A DNA stretch of 64,000 nt from Pseudomonas segetis (GCF_900188155.1 NZ_FZOG01000001.1:767104-831103); one strand, 5' to 3'. Counted from the stretch's first letter, positions 32,619 to 42,335 are shown. Program-made: numbers and translations. The notes: generated by a model from the sequence alone, not told the origin.

Positions 32619-34358
32619 TCAGTTGACGCCGCGACTCAGCGGAAACAACAGATCGATGAAGCGCTCAGCGGTGGGCTGAGGCTCGTGGTTGGCCAGGCCT
32701 GCGCGCTCGTTGGCTTCAATAAACACATACTCGGGTTGATCGGCTGCTGGCACCATCAGGTCCAGCCCGACCACGGGGATATCGAGTGCGCGGGCAGCGC
32801 GGACTGCAGCCTCGGCGAGCACCGGATGCAGGATGTCCGTCACGTCTTCAAGGCTGCCGCCCGTGTGCAGGTTGGCAGTTTTGCGCACGAACATTTTCTT
32901 GCCAGCCGGCAAGACGCTTTCGTAATCAAGACCAGCCGCCTGCAGGGTGCGTAAAGTTTCAGCGTCCTTGGGGATCTTGCTTTCGCCATCGGTTGCGGCT
33001 TGGCGGCGGCGGCTTTGCGAGTCTATCAAGTCGCCAATGCTATGCAGGCCGTCGCCAATGATTTCAGCGGGGCAGCGGATAGCGGCTGCCACCACTTCAA
33101 AGCCAATCACCACAATGCGCAGATCAAAACCTTCATGGAAGCTTTCGAGTAGTACACGCTCATCAAAGGGCTTGGCACGCTCGATGGCATCGTGGACTTC
33201 AGTCGGGCTGCGCAAGTCGACCGCCACGCCCTGGCCTTGTTCGCCGTCCACCGGCTTGACCACCACGCGCTTGTGGGTGGCAAGGAATGCGGCATTTTCT
33301 TCAGCGCTCCCGGCGAGCCGTTGCGCGGGCACGCTCAAGCCTGCGCGGCTGAGGGTGCGATGGGTGAGGCGTTTGTCCTGGCAGAGCGTCATGCTGACGG
33401 CGCTGGTCAGGTCGGTGAGCGATTCACGGCAGCGAATGCGACGTCCGCCGTGGTTAAGGGTAAACAGGCCTGCCTCGGCGTCGTCGACATTCACCTCTAT
33501 ACCGCGGCGCATGGCTTCATCAACGATGATCCGCGCGTAGGGGTTCATTTCGCTTTCGGGGCCGGGGCCGATAAACAGGGTCTGGTTGATACCGTTCTTG
33601 CGTTTGATGCTGAACGTCTGCAGCTCGCGAAAGCCCAGCTTGGCGTACAGGCGCTTGGCCTGCTTGTTGTCGTGCAACACCGATAGATCGAGGTGGCTAA
33701 GGCCACGGCTCATCGAATGTTCGATCAAGTGACGAACCAGCACTTCGCCGACGCCAGGGCGCGAGCAGTGCGGGTCGACCGCCAGGCACCAGAGACTGCA
33801 GCCGTTTTCCGGGTCGCGGTAGGCGCGTGCATGGTTGAGGCCCATGACGCTGCCGATCACCGCGCCGCTGTCTTGATCTTCAGCCAGCCAGTAGGTTGGG
33901 CCGCCTTGCTCGTAAGGCGTGAGTTTTTCAGGGTCGATCGGCTGCATGCCGTGCAGTTGGTAGAGACAGTTGATGGCCTGCCAGTCTTCATCATTTTGTG
34001 CGCGGCGGATGTTGTAGCCACGAAAGCCACGGCGCGCGGGACGGTAATCCGTGAACCAGATGCGCAGCGTGTCGGATGGGTCGAGAAACAATTGTTGTGG
34101 AGCGTGCGCCAGGACTTGGTGCGGCGCGGCAACGTAAAGCGCGATATCACGCTCGCCAGGCTCCTCGGTTACCAGCTCATTGGCCAGTGCCGCGGCATCT
34201 GGAAAGGTGTGGCCAATCAATAGCCGGCCCCAGCCACAATGTATGGCTACCGGTTCGCTGGGTTGGGTTGTGCGGTCTTCAGCGAAGCGAGCTTGCAGGC
34301 GCTCGTAGGTCGGAACTTGGCCGCGAAGAAGGCGCTGGTTGTAGGCATTGGCTCGCAT
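32619..34358 (-). CDS. ngg: N-acetylglutaminylglutamine synthetase
   Basis: 579-aa fusion. A GNAT acetyltransferase domain occupies about 120-255 (YNIRRAQNDEDW, the acetyl-CoA loop region PHCSRPGVGEVLVRHL, RLYAKLGF). An ATP-grasp ligase domain occupies about 320-575 (VVVKPVDGEQGQGVAVDL and a C-terminal VVGLDLMVP with FIEANERAG metal ligands). It acetylates glutamine and ligates a second glutamine to form N-acetylglutaminylglutamine, the precursor of the osmolyte NAGGN. Middle gene of the asnO-ngg-peptidase operon. Confidence 0.93.
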   Translation of the reverse strand: MRANAYNQRLLRGQVPTYERLQARFAEDRTTQPSEPVAIHCGWGRLLIGHTFPDAAALANELVTEEPGERDIALYVAAPHQVLAHAPQQLFLDPSDTLRIWFTDYRPARRGFRGYNIRRAQNDEDWQAINCLYQLHGMQPIDPEKLTPYEQGGPTYWLAEDQDSGAVIGSVMGLNHARAYRDPENGCSLWCLAVDPHCSRPGVGEVLVRHLIEHSMSRGLSHLDLSVLHDNKQAKRLYAKLGFRELQTFSIKRKNGINQTLFIGPGPESEMNPYARIIVDEAMRRGIEVNVDDAEAGLFTLNHGGRRIRCRESLTDLTSAVSMTLCQDKRLTHRTLSRAGLSVPAQRLAGSAEENAAFLATHKRVVVKPVDGEQGQGVAVDLRSPTEVHDAIERAKPFDERVLLESFHEGFDLRIVVIGFEVVAAAIRCPAEIIGDGLHSIGDLIDSQSRRRQAATDGESKIPKDAETLRTLQAAGLDYESVLPAGKKMFVRKTANLHTGGSLEDVTDILHPVLAEAAVRAARALDIPVVGLDLMVPAADQPEYVFIEANERAGLANHEPQPTAERFIDLLFPLSRGVN

Positions 34359-34416
34359 TGGAACTGTTCCTTTGCTTTGCGTATCGCCCGGATTGATTCC
34401 GGATTATTAAAATGTA

Positions 34417-34447
34417 CGTTAACCCGACGGTCGGTCGGGTTAACGTG
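34417..34447. terminator. 13-bp perfect inverted repeat between asnO and ngg
   Basis: ACGTTAACCCGAC (34417-34429), a 5-base loop, then GTCGGGTTAACGT (34435-34447). On the minus strand it is followed by an AT-rich ACATTTTAATAAT. It could terminate part of the asnO transcripts and so set the asnO:ngg ratio, or be an operator. Confidence 0.6.
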
Positions 34448-34486
34448 AAGCGGTCTTGGCGACCGTGACTATGTGTTGACCGCGAT

Positions 34487-36256
34487 TTACAGCCCCTGTT
34501 CGCTGAGCCATAGATTGAGTGCGGCCATTTGCCATAGTTTTGAGCCGCGCAGCGGGGTCAACTGGCCATCGGGATTGCTTAGCAACTTATCGAGCATGGC
34601 CGGGTTGAAGACACCACGATCCTGGCTCGGGTCGGTCAACAACTCACGGACCCAGCCCAGTGTCGCGCCCTCAAGATGCTTGAGGCCGGGTACAGGGAAG
34701 TAACCCTTCTTGCGGTCGATCACCTCTGCCGGGATTACCTGGCGTGCGGCTTCCTTGAGCACGTATTTGCCGCCATCTGGCAACTTGAAGCGACCAGGTA
34801 CCCGTGCCGAAAGCTCAGCCAGGCGGTAGTCGAGGAAGGGCGTGCGCGCCTCAAGGCCCCACGCCATGGTCATGTTGTCCACTCGCTTGACCGGGTCGTC
34901 GACCAGCATCACCGTGCTGTCGAGGCGCAGGGCCTTGTCCACTGCAGCGCTGGCGCCGGGTTGTGCGAAGTGCTGGCGAACAAACTCACCGGCATGGTCA
35001 TCGGTCAGCCAGGCCGGTTGTACGCAGGCGGCATATTCATCGTGCTCGCGGTCGAAGAAGGCTTTGCGATAGGCGCTGAACGGATCTTCGGCACCGTCAA
35101 CCAATGGGTACCAGTGGTAACCGGCGAACAGTTCGTCGGCACCTTGGCCGCTCTGTACCACTTTGCAATGCTTGGCAACTTCACGGGAGAGTAGGTAGAA
35201 CGCGATGCAGTCGTGGCTGACCATCGGCTCGCTCATGGCGCGGAAGGCTGCTGGCAATTGATCGAGAACCTCGTTCTCGCCGATACGCAGTTGGTGGTGA
35301 TTGGTTTCGAAGCGCTCGGCAATCAGGTCCGAGTACTGGAACTCATCGCCGCGCTCGCCACCGGCATCCTGGAAACCGATCGAAAAGGTCGAGAGGTTTT
35401 CCACGCCTGCTTCACGCAACAGGCCAACCAGCATGCTCGAATCAACGCCGCCCGAAAGCAGAACGCCCACATCGACCGCTGCACGCTGGCGAATCGAAAC
35501 CGCTTCGCGCATGCCATTGAGGACTTGGTCGCGCCAGTCTTCAAAGCTGTAGTTCGCTTCCTCGGGGCGTGGGCCGAAATCAAGCTTCCACCAGCTTTGC
35601 TGCTCGCACTTGCCTTTGGCATCAATACGCATCCAGCTCGCCGCTGGCAGCTTCTCGACACCTGCAAGAATGGTGCGAGGCGCAGGCACTACCGCATGGA
35701 AATTGAGGTAGTGGTTAAGCGCAACAGGGTCGAGCGCGTTGCTGATATCGCCACCCTTGAGCAGGGCGGGCAAGCTCGATGCAAAACGCAAGCGCTGGCC
35801 GGTACGCGACATGTACAGCGGCTTGATGCCGAGACGGTCACGGGCGATAAACAGCTCTTGGCTGTCCCGCTCCCATACAGCGAAGGCAAACATGCCGTTG
35901 AGCTTGGGCAGCATGTCCTTGCCCCAGGCGTGATAGCCCTTGAGCAGCACTTCAGTGTCACCGCCCGAGAAAAAGCGATAGCCGAGTGTTTCCAGCTCTG
36001 CACGTAATTCGGGGTAGTTGTAGATGGCGCCATTGAAGACCATGGACAAGCCCAGATCGCTATCGATCATGGGTTGCCCGGAAGCCTCCGCCAAGTCCAT
36101 GACTTTTAGTCGGCGATGGCCGAGGGCGATAGGGCCTTGGCTGTGAAAGCCGTGGGCATCTGGCCCACGAGGGGCGAGATGATGGGTAATTCGTTCGACC
36201 GCAGCCAAATCGGCCGGGCGATTATCAAAGCGTAGTTCTCCAGCTATTCCGCACAT
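34487..36256 (-). CDS. asnO: N-acetylglutaminylglutamine amidotransferase (asparagine synthetase-like)
   Basis: 589-aa class II glutamine amidotransferase. Met1-Cys2 begins MCGIAGELRFD, so Cys2 is the glutaminase nucleophile and fixes the start at 36256. The N-terminal Ntn domain (1-200) has RGPDAHG and NGAIYNY; the C-terminal asparagine-synthetase ATP-pyrophosphatase domain has SGGVDSSML (about 267-275) and GQGADELFAGY. In this context it amidates N-acetylglutaminylglutamine to NAGGN, a compatible solute made under osmotic stress, rather than making asparagine. A MarR gene is divergent, 105 bp away. Confidence 0.93.
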   Translation of the reverse strand: MCGIAGELRFDNRPADLAAVERITHHLAPRGPDAHGFHSQGPIALGHRRLKVMDLAEASGQPMIDSDLGLSMVFNGAIYNYPELRAELETLGYRFFSGGDTEVLLKGYHAWGKDMLPKLNGMFAFAVWERDSQELFIARDRLGIKPLYMSRTGQRLRFASSLPALLKGGDISNALDPVALNHYLNFHAVVPAPRTILAGVEKLPAASWMRIDAKGKCEQQSWWKLDFGPRPEEANYSFEDWRDQVLNGMREAVSIRQRAAVDVGVLLSGGVDSSMLVGLLREAGVENLSTFSIGFQDAGGERGDEFQYSDLIAERFETNHHQLRIGENEVLDQLPAAFRAMSEPMVSHDCIAFYLLSREVAKHCKVVQSGQGADELFAGYHWYPLVDGAEDPFSAYRKAFFDREHDEYAACVQPAWLTDDHAGEFVRQHFAQPGASAAVDKALRLDSTVMLVDDPVKRVDNMTMAWGLEARTPFLDYRLAELSARVPGRFKLPDGGKYVLKEAARQVIPAEVIDRKKGYFPVPGLKHLEGATLGWVRELLTDPSQDRGVFNPAMLDKLLSNPDGQLTPLRGSKLWQMAALNLWLSEQGL

Positions 36257-36361
36257 ATGTCCTTACCGGTATTGCCGTTGGGGATTGGTTTGCTTAACCT
36301 TTTACACCAAAACAAAAAAATGCTTTCATGTCAAAGTTTATGGCAACAAGTAGATAGATAA

Positions 36362-36832
36362 ATGGCAGATAAAAAAGTTTCAGCTGAAATCAAATTGTCA
36401 TCCGTTGTTGCATTTGAAATGCCGATTTTCCAAGCCTTGCGGCGCTTGCAGCAGGCCGGTGAGGTGCATGCCAAGCGCCTGAGCCGCTTTGGTGGTTTGA
36501 CACCCATGCAGTTGATGGTTCTGCAGGTGCTGGAAAAAGAATCGCGGATTACCGCAAGTGATTTGAGCGGGCGGGTGAGTCTCACCGCCGCAACGCTTTC
36601 AGGCTTGCTCGATCGCCTGGAAGAGCGCGGTTTGTTGCAGCGTCAGCGCGACGACCAGGATCGTCGGCGCCAATGGTTGTTGATCAGTGATCAAGGCCGG
36701 GAACTGTTAAAACGTGCGCCATCACTGCTGCCGCCCGAGTTCAACCAGCGTTTGGCGGCGATTCCCGAGTGGGAACGGCACAACCTGACCGCCGCATTGT
36801 TGCGCGCCGCCGAGTTCTGCGAAGACGAGTAG
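36362..36832 (+). CDS. MarR-family transcriptional regulator
   Basis: 156-aa winged-helix regulator. The helix-turn-helix core reads TPMQLMVLQVLEKES then TASDLSGRVSLTAATLSGLLDRLEERGL (in two parts, about 53-95), with DDQDRRRQ in the wing (about 100-107), the usual Asp-x-Arg signature. It is divergent from asnO and is a conserved neighbour of NAGGN genes in Pseudomonas, so control of the osmolyte operon is likely but inferred. The shared 105-bp region is AT-rich and holds no clear long palindrome. Downstream lies the inverted repeat array. Confidence 0.9.
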   Translation: MADKKVSAEIKLSSVVAFEMPIFQALRRLQQAGEVHAKRLSRFGGLTPMQLMVLQVLEKESRITASDLSGRVSLTAATLSGLLDRLEERGLLQRQRDDQDRRRQWLLISDQGRELLKRAPSLLPPEFNQRLAAIPEWERHNLTAALLRAAEFCEDE

Positions 36833-36879
36833 CGCGCGATAAGGCAAAGCAGCCCGCCCATCGAGCAGATGGACACAAT

Positions 36880-37240
36880 GGTGGAAGGGTAAAGCGTCTT
36901 CCACGCTACACACCGAGCCCCGTAGGGTGTGACAACGCGAAGCTTGTCCACCAACTATCTGGATACGCCGCCAATGGTGGAAGGGTAAAGCGTCTTCCAC
37001 GCCACACACCGAGTCCCGTAGGGTGTGACAACGCGCAGCTTGTCCCCCAACTATCGGGATACGCCGCCAATGGTGGAAGGGTGAAGCGTCTTCCACCCTA
37101 CACATCGAGCCCGTAGGGTGTGACAACGCGCAGCTTGTCCACCAAAAATCTCAGATACATCGCCAATGGTGGAGGGGTGAAGCGTCTTCCACCCTGCGCA
37201 CCGAGTCCCGTGGGATGCGACAACGCGCAGCTTGTCCACC
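36880..37240. repeat. Inverted array of 4 palindromic 96-bp units
   Basis: Units start at 36880, 36976, 37072 and 37168, all with period 96, and are the reverse complement of the 29467 array. The array fills the 420-bp gap between the MarR gene (+) and mnmC (-), ending 12 bp before the mnmC stop. Arms read GGTGGAAGGGT...CTTCCAC and GTAGGGTGTGACAACGCG...CTTGTCCACC. Unit 2 has a Cys-arm change (TGTCCCCC) and unit 4 has GGTGGAGG, so copies are drifting. Confidence 0.93.
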
Positions 37241-37252
37241 ATGTATCGGGCT

Positions 37253-39268
37253 TCACAAGTTGCGGATCAATTTGCGCAACATAAAGCGATTCGGATGGCA
37301 GCCTTCAGCAACATCACGCGGTACAGGCAAGGGCTCATCGTTTAGCCAGGCTGCAATCAGCTCGCCAGACAGCGGGGCGGTAATCAATCCCCGTGAGCCA
37401 TGGCCGCTGTTGATGTACAAGCCGTCCAGCCAGGGGCAGGGAATGTCTGGTATTTGCCTGGCGTCCTTGCTGAGCGCCTGATAGCTGTCGAGAAAGGCTT
37501 GCTGATCAGCCAGGGGGCCGACAATGGGTAGATAGTCTGGGCTGGTGCAGCGAAATGCCGCGCGTCCCGCCAGTTTGTTTGGGTCTTGCTGCGCAATGTC
37601 CAGGCGGCTGCTCAGGTCGGGGGAAATTTCTTCGAGCATCTCTAGGTTACCCAGATGGTCGGCGATGTTGAGGCTCAAGTCATCGCTGTCAAAATCAAAG
37701 CTGGCGCCGAGCGTGTGTTCTTGCAGGCGAGCAGGGGCGACATAGCCCTGAGCGCACACGACGGTGCTCAACGCGCTGCTTTGCGGGGTTTGCGGCAAGC
37801 TGCTGATCTGTCCACGAATACGTTTCAGCGGCAATTGCGCACTGTGCGCAAAGCCTTTGATTTCCGCAGCACCGGCCAAGACCACAACGTCGGCACTGGC
37901 CAGTAGACGATCGCCCTCCCAGGCTTGCCACCGGTTATCCGTACGACGCAGTTGCAGGGCATTGTGCTGGCTGAGCAGACTGATGTTTGGCTGACGGCTT
38001 AGCAGTTCGCACAAGGCTGGAGGATGAACCCAGCCAGCTTCGGGGTAGAACAAGCCACCGGCTGGCAATCTGATGCCCGCCAATTGCTCGGCCGTGGGTT
38101 GGTCGACCTGTTGCAGCAGGCCTTGTGGGAATGCATCGGCCAGCTTGCCTTGCCGCTTGTGTTCCTGGGCATTGAACGCCAGTTGCAAGACACCGCAGTC
38201 GCTCCAGTCCCGGCCTTTTTCAAGGCGTTCCAGCAGGCGGCGGGTGTAGCCAAAACCACTGACGATCAAACGCGATAGGGCGGTGCCGTGGGCGGACAGC
38301 TTGAGATAGAGCACGCCTTGCGGGTTACCGGATGCTTCCTGCGCTATCGCTGAATGGCGCTCCAACAGGCTTACTCGCCAGCCACGGGCTGCGAGACTGG
38401 CGGCGGTGGCGCAACCGGCAAGCCCCGCACCAATAACCATGGCGTGACGGCTTGAGGCCTTGAGTGCAGGGCGGGCAAACCAGGGTTTAACCGGGCCAGG
38501 GGACTGCCGGTTCAGGGGTGTTGCTGGCTGCTCGGGCAGCCCCACAAACTGGCCTTTGAGCACATGCCACTTGCCGCCGATGCCCGCCACGCGCTTGATT
38601 TGAAAGCCTGCTTCTTTCAGGCCTCGGCGCACGTCGCCAGCACTGGTGAAGGAGCCTAGCGTTGTCCCGGGGCTAGAGAGCCGGGCGATTTCGGCAAAGA
38701 GTTCAGCAGACCACATTTGTGGGTTCTTGGCCGGCGCAAAGCCGTCGAGAAACCAGGCGTCGACCCGTGCATCCAGTTGACTGAGCATTTCGCAAGCGTC
38801 ACCGATCAACAAGTCGAGGGTGATGCGTCCATTGTCGAACTGCAACCGCTGGAAGCCGGGATGAATCGCCACATATTGAGCCAACAGTTCTTGAGTAAAG
38901 GGCGCGAGCTCTGGCCACAGACCCAATGCTCGCTGCAAGTCATCGCGGTTCAAGGGGTATTTTTCGACACTGACAAAATGCAGGCGGGCGCTGGGAAGGG
39001 CCAGCTGTTCAAACAGCTGCCAGGCGCAGAAAAAATTCAGCCCGGTGCCAAACCCGGTTTCAGCAATGGTCAGTTGTTGATGCGCCGCGAGGCTGCAAAA
39101 GCGCTGTTCAAGCGCGTTGTTATGCAAAAACACATGCTGCGTTTCGGCAATCCCTTGCTGCGCTGAAAAATACACATCGCCAAACACCGAAGAGAGCGGA
39201 TGGCCCTGGCTATCCCAGTCGAGTATCGCTTGCTGATGCGGGGTTGAATGCTGTGCTCGCTCGGTCAT
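37253..39268 (-). CDS. mnmC: tRNA mnm5s2U34 biosynthesis bifunctional protein MnmC
   Basis: 671 aa. The N-terminal SAM-dependent methyltransferase domain (about 1-240; ETGFGTGLNFFCAW at about 70-83, DAWFLDGFAPAKNPQMW) methylates nm5s2U34. The C-terminal FAD oxidoreductase (about 270-640; MVIGAGLAGCATAASLAARG, then HGSRGL near the end) removes the carboxymethyl group of cmnm5s2U34. Together they complete the wobble uridine modification of several tRNAs. Full length, with DFDSDDLSLN and FRCTSPDYLPIVG in place. Confidence 0.95.
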   Translation of the reverse strand: MTERAQHSTPHQQAILDWDSQGHPLSSVFGDVYFSAQQGIAETQHVFLHNNALEQRFCSLAAHQQLTIAETGFGTGLNFFCAWQLFEQLALPSARLHFVSVEKYPLNRDDLQRALGLWPELAPFTQELLAQYVAIHPGFQRLQFDNGRITLDLLIGDACEMLSQLDARVDAWFLDGFAPAKNPQMWSAELFAEIARLSSPGTTLGSFTSAGDVRRGLKEAGFQIKRVAGIGGKWHVLKGQFVGLPEQPATPLNRQSPGPVKPWFARPALKASSRHAMVIGAGLAGCATAASLAARGWRVSLLERHSAIAQEASGNPQGVLYLKLSAHGTALSRLIVSGFGYTRRLLERLEKGRDWSDCGVLQLAFNAQEHKRQGKLADAFPQGLLQQVDQPTAEQLAGIRLPAGGLFYPEAGWVHPPALCELLSRQPNISLLSQHNALQLRRTDNRWQAWEGDRLLASADVVVLAGAAEIKGFAHSAQLPLKRIRGQISSLPQTPQSSALSTVVCAQGYVAPARLQEHTLGASFDFDSDDLSLNIADHLGNLEMLEEISPDLSSRLDIAQQDPNKLAGRAAFRCTSPDYLPIVGPLADQQAFLDSYQALSKDARQIPDIPCPWLDGLYINSGHGSRGLITAPLSGELIAAWLNDEPLPVPRDVAEGCHPNRFMLRKLIRNL

Positions 39269-39422
39269 GGTGTTCGTCCGGGAAATCAGTTGCGCATTCT
39301 AGCCGAATCCGCTGGCGCAGCATGGACCTCGACGCGCTTTAGTGTGTATTGAGTGGCTGCATAATCAAGACAACCCCAGGGCTAATCCGCTAGTCTGAAG
39401 CGATAAGTTCAGGGAGATGCAC

Positions 39423-40910
39423 ATGTTCGAGTCCGCAGAGATTGGTCGCACGATCGACAAGGAAACCTTTGATGATGCCGAGCCCGCGCTGCGCGAGGCG
39501 CTGCTTGAGGCTCAATATGAGTTGCAGCAGCAAAAGCGCTTTGCCGTGATCATCCTGATCAACGGAATAGAAGGCGCAGGCAAGGGCGAGACCGTCAAGC
39601 TGCTCAACGAATGGATGGACCCACGACTGATCGAGGTCAGCACCTTTGATCAACCGACCGACGAGGAACTGGCGCGGCCTCCGGCCTGGCGCTATTGGCG
39701 GCAACTGCCTGCCAAAGGTCGGATCGGCATCATGTTTGGCAATTGGTACAGCCAAATGCTCCAGGCACGGGTTCACGGACGCTTGAAAAATGCTGCGCTG
39801 GATCAGGCTATCGACAGCGCAGAAAGCCTTGAACGCATGCTTTGCGATGAAGGGACATTGATCTTCAAGTTCTGGTTTCACCTGTCCAAAGACCAGATGG
39901 ATGTGCGCCTCAAGACCTTGCAGGATGATCCGCTGCACAGCTGGCGAATCAGCCCACTGGATTGGCTGCAATCAAAAACCTATGACAAGTTTGTGCGTTA
40001 CGGGGAGCGTGTCCTGCGCCGTAGCAGTCGCGATTATGCGCCCTGGTACGTGGTCGAAGGCGTGGATGAAAACTACCGCAACCTCACAGTTGGTCGAATC
40101 CTGCTGGAAGGCTTGCAAGCTGCGCTCAAGAGCAAAGACCGACCAGTGCCACAGCCCCACGCGGCGCCTTTGACCTCATCCCTTGAAGGCAATGGCCTGC
40201 TTGATAGCCTGGACCTGAGCCAGGCTTTGGAGAAGGAGGACTACAAGGAGCAACTGGCGGTAGAACAGGCGCGCTTATCGGGCCTGATGCGCAATAAAAA
40301 GATGCGCAAGCACTCGCTGGTGGCTGTGTTCGAGGGCAATGATGCCGCAGGCAAAGGCGGTGCGATCCGCCGTGTAGCCGCAGCACTGGACCCACGCCAA
40401 TACCGCATTGTTCCCATTGCTGCGCCGACTGATGAAGAGCTGGCCCAGCCGTATCTGTGGCGGTTCTGGCGACACATACCCGCGCGCGGAAAGTTCACCG
40501 TATTCGACCGGTCCTGGTATGGCCGGGTGCTGGTTGAGCGGGTCGAAGGCTATGCTTCGCCAGCCGATTGGTTGCGTGCCTATGGTGAGATCAACGATTT
40601 TGAAGAGCAACTGGTCGAGGCTGGCGCAGTGGTTGTGAAGTTCTGGCTGGCGATTGACCAAGGTACCCAGCTTGAGCGCTTCAAGGCACGCGAGAAAATC
40701 CCATTCAAGCGTTTCAAAATCACCGAAGACGATTGGCGCAACCGCGAGAAGTGGCCCCAGTATCGCGATGCGGTCGAAGACATGGTTGATCGCACCAGTA
40801 CCTCCATCGCGCCCTGGACCCTGGTCGAGGCCAATAACAAGCACTTTGCCCGGGTGAAGGTGATACGCACCATCAATGATGCGCTTGAGGCCGCGTTTGC
40901 GAAGGATTAA
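39423..40910 (+). CDS. pap: Polyphosphate:AMP phosphotransferase (tandem PPK2)
   Basis: 495 aa with two PPK2 kinase domains. The first P-loop is NGIEGAGKGET (about 42-52) and the second EGNDAAGKGGA (about 300-310). Each is followed by a lid-type ARG/WYxR region: IMFGNWYSQML in the first half, VFDRSWYGRVLVERVEG in the second. Class II (two-domain) enzymes phosphorylate AMP to ADP with polyphosphate; usually only the C-terminal domain is catalytic, and here too the first domain lacks the FDRSWYGR motif. ATG 39423 is preferred to ATG 39417 because AGGGAG at 39411-39416 would be too close to the latter. Confidence 0.92.
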   Translation: MFESAEIGRTIDKETFDDAEPALREALLEAQYELQQQKRFAVIILINGIEGAGKGETVKLLNEWMDPRLIEVSTFDQPTDEELARPPAWRYWRQLPAKGRIGIMFGNWYSQMLQARVHGRLKNAALDQAIDSAESLERMLCDEGTLIFKFWFHLSKDQMDVRLKTLQDDPLHSWRISPLDWLQSKTYDKFVRYGERVLRRSSRDYAPWYVVEGVDENYRNLTVGRILLEGLQAALKSKDRPVPQPHAAPLTSSLEGNGLLDSLDLSQALEKEDYKEQLAVEQARLSGLMRNKKMRKHSLVAVFEGNDAAGKGGAIRRVAAALDPRQYRIVPIAAPTDEELAQPYLWRFWRHIPARGKFTVFDRSWYGRVLVERVEGYASPADWLRAYGEINDFEEQLVEAGAVVVKFWLAIDQGTQLERFKAREKIPFKRFKITEDDWRNREKWPQYRDAVEDMVDRTSTSIAPWTLVEANNKHFARVKVIRTINDALEAAFAKD

Positions 40911-41065
40911 GGCTGGTGCGTACCAAGCTTTATTCGCGTAACCCCAGGGGTTTGCATATGCCTGATGAATGATTGTCGCGCACAAGCATTGTACGAACTT
41001 ATGCTCAAGGCACTAAGTCGCGGCTCTGCCTACCGCGGCCCTCTAAACCTTCAAGGAGAACCGCC

Positions 41066-42253
41066 ATGCGAGAAGTCGTGATTGTTGAAAGTGTCAGAAC
41101 CGGTCTGGCCAAGTCATTCCGTGGAAAATTCAACATGACCCGCCCGGATGACATGGCAGCGCACTGCGTCAACGCGTTGCTTGAGCGTACCGGTATCGAT
41201 CCGCAACTGGTGGATGACTGTATCGTCGGCGCGGGCTCCAATGAAGGCGCCCAGGGCATGAACATCGGGCGTAACGTGGCTGTGTTGTCAGGCTTGGGCA
41301 CCAATGTGGCCGGCATGACGCTCAATCGCTACTGTTCGTCAGGCTTGCAGTCGATTGCCATCGCCGCCAACCAGATCGCCTCCGGTTGCAGCGAAGTGAT
41401 TGTTGCGGGGGGCGTCGAGTCGATCAGCCTGACCCTGAAAAGCATCAACATGGACAATCTCTACAACCCGATCCTGCAGGAGAATGTGCCCGGGATTTAT
41501 TACCCCATGGGGCGCACTGCCGAGGTTGTGGCGCGCCGCTACAACATCAGTCGCGAAGCCCAGGACGCGCTTGCCCTGCAAAGCCAGCAGCGCACGGCCA
41601 AGGCGCAAAAAGCCGGGTTGTTTGCAGACGAAATCGTACCGATGAACGTCCGTTACCAGGTCGAAGACAAAGCCACTGGCGAGAAGTCCATCGTCGAAGG
41701 CGTGGTTGATCACGACGATTGCAATCGCCCGGACACCACGCTGGAAAGCCTCTCAGGCTTGAAGCCGGTGTTTGCCGACGACGGTTCGGTTACCGCCGGC
41801 AACGCCTCGCAACTGTCCGATGGGGCTTCGATGACCTTGATCATGAGCCTGGATAAAGCCCTGGAGCTGGGCCTTAAGCCCAAGGCTTACTTCCGCGGCT
41901 TCACCGTGGCCGGTTGTGAGCCTGATGAAATGGGTATCGGGCCGGTCTATGCCGTGCCCAAGCTGCTTAAGGCCAAGGGTTTGCAGGTTGCCGATATCGA
42001 CCTGTGGGAGCTCAATGAGGCATTCGCTTCGCAGTGCCTCTATTGCCGTGACGAACTGGGCATCGATAACGAGAAATACAACGTCAATGGTGGCTCCATC
42101 TCCATTGGCCATCCCTTCGGCATGACCGGTTCGCGACTGGTCGGGCACATGATCCGTGAGCTTCAGCGCCGTGAATTGCGTTATGGCGTGGTGACCATGT
42201 GTGTGGGGGGCGGCATGGGGGCTGCGGGCTTGTTCGAGGCCTATACCGGTTGA
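41066..42253 (+). CDS. Acetyl-CoA C-acyltransferase (thiolase)
   Basis: 395-aa thiolase. The acyl-accepting Cys is in NRYCSSGLQSIA (about 88-99); WELNEAFASQ, SIGHPFGMTGSR (His) and TMCVGGGMGAAG (second Cys, near 380) complete the active site. It condenses or cleaves acyl-CoA in fatty acid metabolism; chain-length preference is not readable. AAGGAG at 41053-41058 fixes ATG 41066. It lies next to the PPK2 gene and near the NAGGN cluster, as in P. aeruginosa. Confidence 0.93.
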   Translation: MREVVIVESVRTGLAKSFRGKFNMTRPDDMAAHCVNALLERTGIDPQLVDDCIVGAGSNEGAQGMNIGRNVAVLSGLGTNVAGMTLNRYCSSGLQSIAIAANQIASGCSEVIVAGGVESISLTLKSINMDNLYNPILQENVPGIYYPMGRTAEVVARRYNISREAQDALALQSQQRTAKAQKAGLFADEIVPMNVRYQVEDKATGEKSIVEGVVDHDDCNRPDTTLESLSGLKPVFADDGSVTAGNASQLSDGASMTLIMSLDKALELGLKPKAYFRGFTVAGCEPDEMGIGPVYAVPKLLKAKGLQVADIDLWELNEAFASQCLYCRDELGIDNEKYNVNGGSISIGHPFGMTGSRLVGHMIRELQRRELRYGVVTMCVGGGMGAAGLFEAYTG

Positions 42254-42292
42254 TCAAGGTGCCTTGATCGTCCACGTCGAACCGCAAAAAAA

Positions 42293-42316
42293 CCGCGCCT
42301 GTGCGCGGTTTTTTTT
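42293..42316 (+). terminator. Rho-independent terminator of the thiolase gene
   Basis: CCGCGC (42293-42298), CTGT loop, GCGCGG (42303-42308), eight T; A-run upstream makes it usable in both directions for the converging small gene. Confidence 0.92.
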
Positions 42317-42335
42317 GGGGTGCGATTTGCAGGTG

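Noticed and set aside
29467-37240. CRISPR arrays
   Set aside because: Units are tandem without unique spacers, the repeats are about 95 bp, and no cas genes are present.
36691-37242. Open frames across the second repeat array
   Set aside because: Same reason as for the first array; the encoded text is the repeat read in other frames.
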